Shown piece after piece: positions 35,127 to 36,796 of a stretch of DNA of 36,796 nucleotides. The notes below the pieces were generated by a model. It made no database searches. It had not been told where the DNA came from and saw only the letters and a list, made by a program, of their open reading frames with translations. Position numbers and translations under genes: made by a program. Every line of letters begins with the position of its first letter. Positions within the stretch are counted from its first letter, which is position 1. Source of the DNA: Pseudonocardia sp. (GTDB lineage: Bacteria; Actinomycetota; Actinomycetes; Mycobacteriales; Pseudonocardiaceae); contig JAJCYC010000320.1 in the NCBI GenBank assembly GCA_029263115.1, positions 1-36,796 of the forward strand, read 5' to 3'.

Positions 35127-35159
35127 CACTCGAAAGTGGTGATGCACCACCGAAGAGTG
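35127..35159. promoter_or_regulatory. extended dyad in the 34,998-35,301 intergenic region
   Basis: An inner inverted repeat GTGGTG/CACCAC (35136-35141 / 35145-35150) is flanked symmetrically, after four unpaired bases each side, by CACTC (35127-35131) and GAGTG (35155-35159). A regulator dyad or RNA hairpin is possible. Apart from this dyad and the two -10-like elements noted at either end, I see no gene or other structure in this 304-base gap. Confidence 0.4.
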
Positions 35160-35287
35160 TCACCGAAATGGCGTAACGGCCACGGGGCGTTCATGTCGCG
35201 CGCCGGGCTCGCCGCCCAGGGCCGGTCACCTGCTGTCGCCGCACGTCCGTGGGCTGGGCGAGTCGTCCGGTGCCCCGGCGATGCGGC

Positions 35288-35304
35288 TACGCTCGCCGGC
35301 CATG
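35288..35304 (+). promoter_or_regulatory. -10 element for leaderless ddlA
   Basis: TACGCT at 35288-35293 ends eight bases before ATG 35302, and no ribosome site precedes that ATG. This layout is typical of leaderless transcripts in actinobacteria and decides the start. Confidence 0.5.
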
Positions 35305-36423
35305 GAGCGGGGCGGATCGGACCGGATCAGAGTCGCGGTCGTGTTCGGTGGCCGCAGCAGCGAGCACGCGATCTCGTGTGTGTCCGCCGGCAGCGTGCTC
35401 GCCCACCTGGACCGGGAGCGGTTCGAGGTGCTGCCGGTCGGCATCACCGGGGCGGGTGCCTGGGTGCTCGGCGTAGACGATCCGGCGGCGCTGCGGATCA
35501 GCGGGCGCAGGCTGCCGGCGGTGGACGACGGCGGCGCGCCGCTGGCGCTGCCCGGCGATCCCACGGTCGGCGGGCTGGTCCGGCTGGGTCCGGACCGGGC
35601 CGGTGAGCTGCTGGGCGAGGTGGACGTGGTGTTCCCCGTGCTGCACGGTCCGTTCGGCGAGGACGGCACGATCCAGGGGCTGCTGGAGCTGGCCGGGGTG
35701 CCCTACGTCGGTGCCGGGGTGCTGGCCAGCGCCGCCGGGATGGACAAGGAGTTCACCAAGAAGCTGCTGGCCGCCGACGGGCTGCCGGTCGGTCGGGCGG
35801 TGGTGCTGCGGCCGGGCACCGCCACCCTCACCCCCGTGCAGCGCGCGGGGCTGGGGCTGCCGGTGTTCGTCAAGCCGGCCCGGGCCGGGTCCTCGGTCGG
35901 CATCACCCGGGTCACCGCGTGGCCGGAACTCGACGCGGCGATCGGGGTGGCCCGGCAGCACGACCCGAAGGTGCTGGTCGAGGCAGCGGTGGTCGGCCGG
36001 GAGATCGAGTGCGGGGTGCTGGAACATCCCGACGGCTCGGTGCACGCCAGCCTGCCCGCCGAGATCAGGCTGGTCGGCGCCGGAGCGTCCGGTACGGTGC
36101 CGGATTTCTACGACTTCGAGGCCAAGTACCTCGATGACGTCTGCGAGTTCGACATCCCGGCGAAACTCGACGATCGGCTGGCCGAACGGGTCCGCGAGAT
36201 GGCGGTCGCCGCCTTCACCGCGCTGGACTGCCAGGGGCTGGCCCGGGTCGACTTCTTCGTCGCCCCGGACGGCGCCGTCGTGGTGAACGAGGTGAACACG
36301 ATGCCCGGGTTCACCCCGATCTCGATGTTCCCCCGGATGTGGGCGGTGACCGGGGTGGACTACCCGGCGCTGCTGGCCACCCTGGTGGACACCGCCCTGG
36401 CCCGGGGCACCGGGCTGCGCTGA
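35302..36423 (+). CDS. ddlA: D-alanine-D-alanine ligase
   Basis: 373 residues from ATG 35302; ATG 35281 is less likely as it precedes the -10 element. ATP-grasp ligase motifs: [17 protein letters not shown] at the start, [54 protein letters not shown] and [11 protein letters not shown]. It joins two D-alanines for peptidoglycan. The position before the DUF3515 gene is conserved in actinobacteria. Confidence 0.97.
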   Translation: MERGGSDRIRVAVVFGGRSSEHAISCVSAGSVLAHLDRERFEVLPVGITGAGAWVLGVDDPAALRISGRRLPAVDDGGAPLALPGDPTVGGLVRLGPDRAGELLGEVDVVFPVLHGPFGEDGTIQGLLELAGVPYVGAGVLASAAGMDKEFTKKLLAADGLPVGRAVVLRPGTATLTPVQRAGLGLPVFVKPARAGSSVGITRVTAWPELDAAIGVARQHDPKVLVEAAVVGREIECGVLEHPDGSVHASLPAEIRLVGAGASGTVPDFYDFEAKYLDDVCEFDIPAKLDDRLAERVREMAVAAFTALDCQGLARVDFFVAPDGAVVVNEVNTMPGFTPISMFPRMWAVTGVDYPALLATLVDTALARGTGLR

Positions 36424-36446
36424 CGTCGCGGCCCGGGGCGCGGCCG

Positions 36447-36796
36447 TCAGCCGGCGGGCAGGGCGGTGCGCAGGTTTTGCGACACGGTCTGCAGCGGGCC
36501 GCTGCCCAGGCCGCGAGGCACCGTCAGCGCCACGTACACCGCCCGGTCGACGCTGATGAACGTGTCCCGGTCGGGCTGGGACAGGGTCAGCCATGCGACC
36601 CCGTCCACCTGGAGCAACGCGGCGCCGGGAACCAGCTCGGCCGGCCGGGGCAGCCCGCAGCGCAGCACCACCGGGCTGCCGGCGCGGTCGCCCGACCAGG
36701 CGAGGGCGCCGGGCGGCGCGGGGTCGGCGAGGGAGACGCGAGGCAGCGGCCTCGGGTCGGCGGACAGCTCGGCGGGCAGGGCGGCGACCAGCCGGG
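36447..36796 (-). CDS. DUF3515 family protein (5' end beyond the window)
   Basis: The frame is open from the last base to the stop at 36447, giving 116 codons. The part visible contains LVAALPAELS at the edge, then SPVVLRCGLPRPAEL and VDGVAWLTLS, the conserved cysteine-containing centre of DUF3515, a predicted lipoprotein family found next to ddlA and thiL in actinobacteria. The start and any lipobox lie outside. Its role is not established. Confidence 0.85.
   Translation of the reverse strand, partial: RLVAALPAELSADPRPLPRVSLADPAPPGALAWSGDRAGSPVVLRCGLPRPAELVPGAALLQVDGVAWLTLSQPDRDTFISVDRAVYVALTVPRGLGSGPLQTVSQNLRTALPAG

Noticed and set aside
32967-35606. 879-codon plus-strand frame across MocR, the Asp-rich protein gene and ddlA
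   Set aside because: Runs through three well-supported genes in another frame, and turns into Val/Ile repeats where it crosses the antisense of the Asp codons.
1-36796. tRNA, rRNA, CRISPR, insertion sequence or integration site
   Set aside because: No tRNA cloverleaf, repeat-spacer array, transposase-like frame or flanking direct repeat was seen, so how the island arrived is unknown.

Overview
The window is high-GC (roughly 70%) actinobacterial chromosome. GTG starts, ATGA/GTGA/TGATG gene overlaps and leaderless-looking promoters are common. The right part (about 22,700 to the end) carries the conserved block iclR(leuR)-leuC-leuD-hupB-mutT1-ppk-cofC/fbiD-plsC-gpsA-ddlA-DUF3515, known from mycobacteria and Pseudonocardiaceae-type genomes. 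A small secreted rodlin/chaplin-like protein hints at a mycelial actinomycete. I would guess Pseudonocardiaceae or a neighbour; the genus cannot be fixed from this sequence.

The left two thirds (about 1-21,230) looks like an accessory island with an iron theme. It opens with the end of a FutA-type Fe(III)-binding protein gene. An operon follows with an EPSP-synthase-like enolpyruvyl transferase, a phosphoglycerate-mutase-like (iPGM) enzyme and a small unknown protein (548-3686, +). Facing it is an operon of an ATP-grasp ligase and a Pst-like ABC importer (8354 down to 3653, -). A lone 2-hydroxyacid dehydrogenase (-) comes next, then a ten-kilobase surface-glycan operon (9759-19331, +): membrane 4,6-dehydratase, DegT aminotransferase, a phosphoglycosyl transferase fused in frame to a Wzz-like domain, polymerase, flippase, a secreted helical protein and a GT4 glycosyltransferase. 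The island ends with two divergent acyl/aminoacyl-transferase-like genes (GNAT-like and FemAB-like).

The main new observation is that three separate promoters in this island carry DtxR/IdeR-type iron boxes (16/19, 14/19 and 15/19 matches to the 19-bp consensus). Each box touches or overlaps a -10-like hexamer. They sit before the EPSPS-like/iPGM-like operon, before the ATP-grasp/ABC operon, and before the FemAB-like gene. This suggests one iron-starvation regulon that joins unusual phospho-acid chemistry, a Pst-like importer with altered ligand residues, and decoration of a surface glycan. No NRPS, NIS synthetase or PEP mutase gene lies in the window, so the product cannot be named.

The right block is mostly housekeeping: leucine synthesis with its IclR regulator and a clear dyad operator, nucleoid protein HU, nucleotide sanitation, polyphosphate, coenzyme F420, phospholipid precursors and D-Ala-D-Ala ligase. 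A divergent MocR regulator/flavin-oxidase-like pair and an Asp-rich secreted protein are inserted before ddlA.
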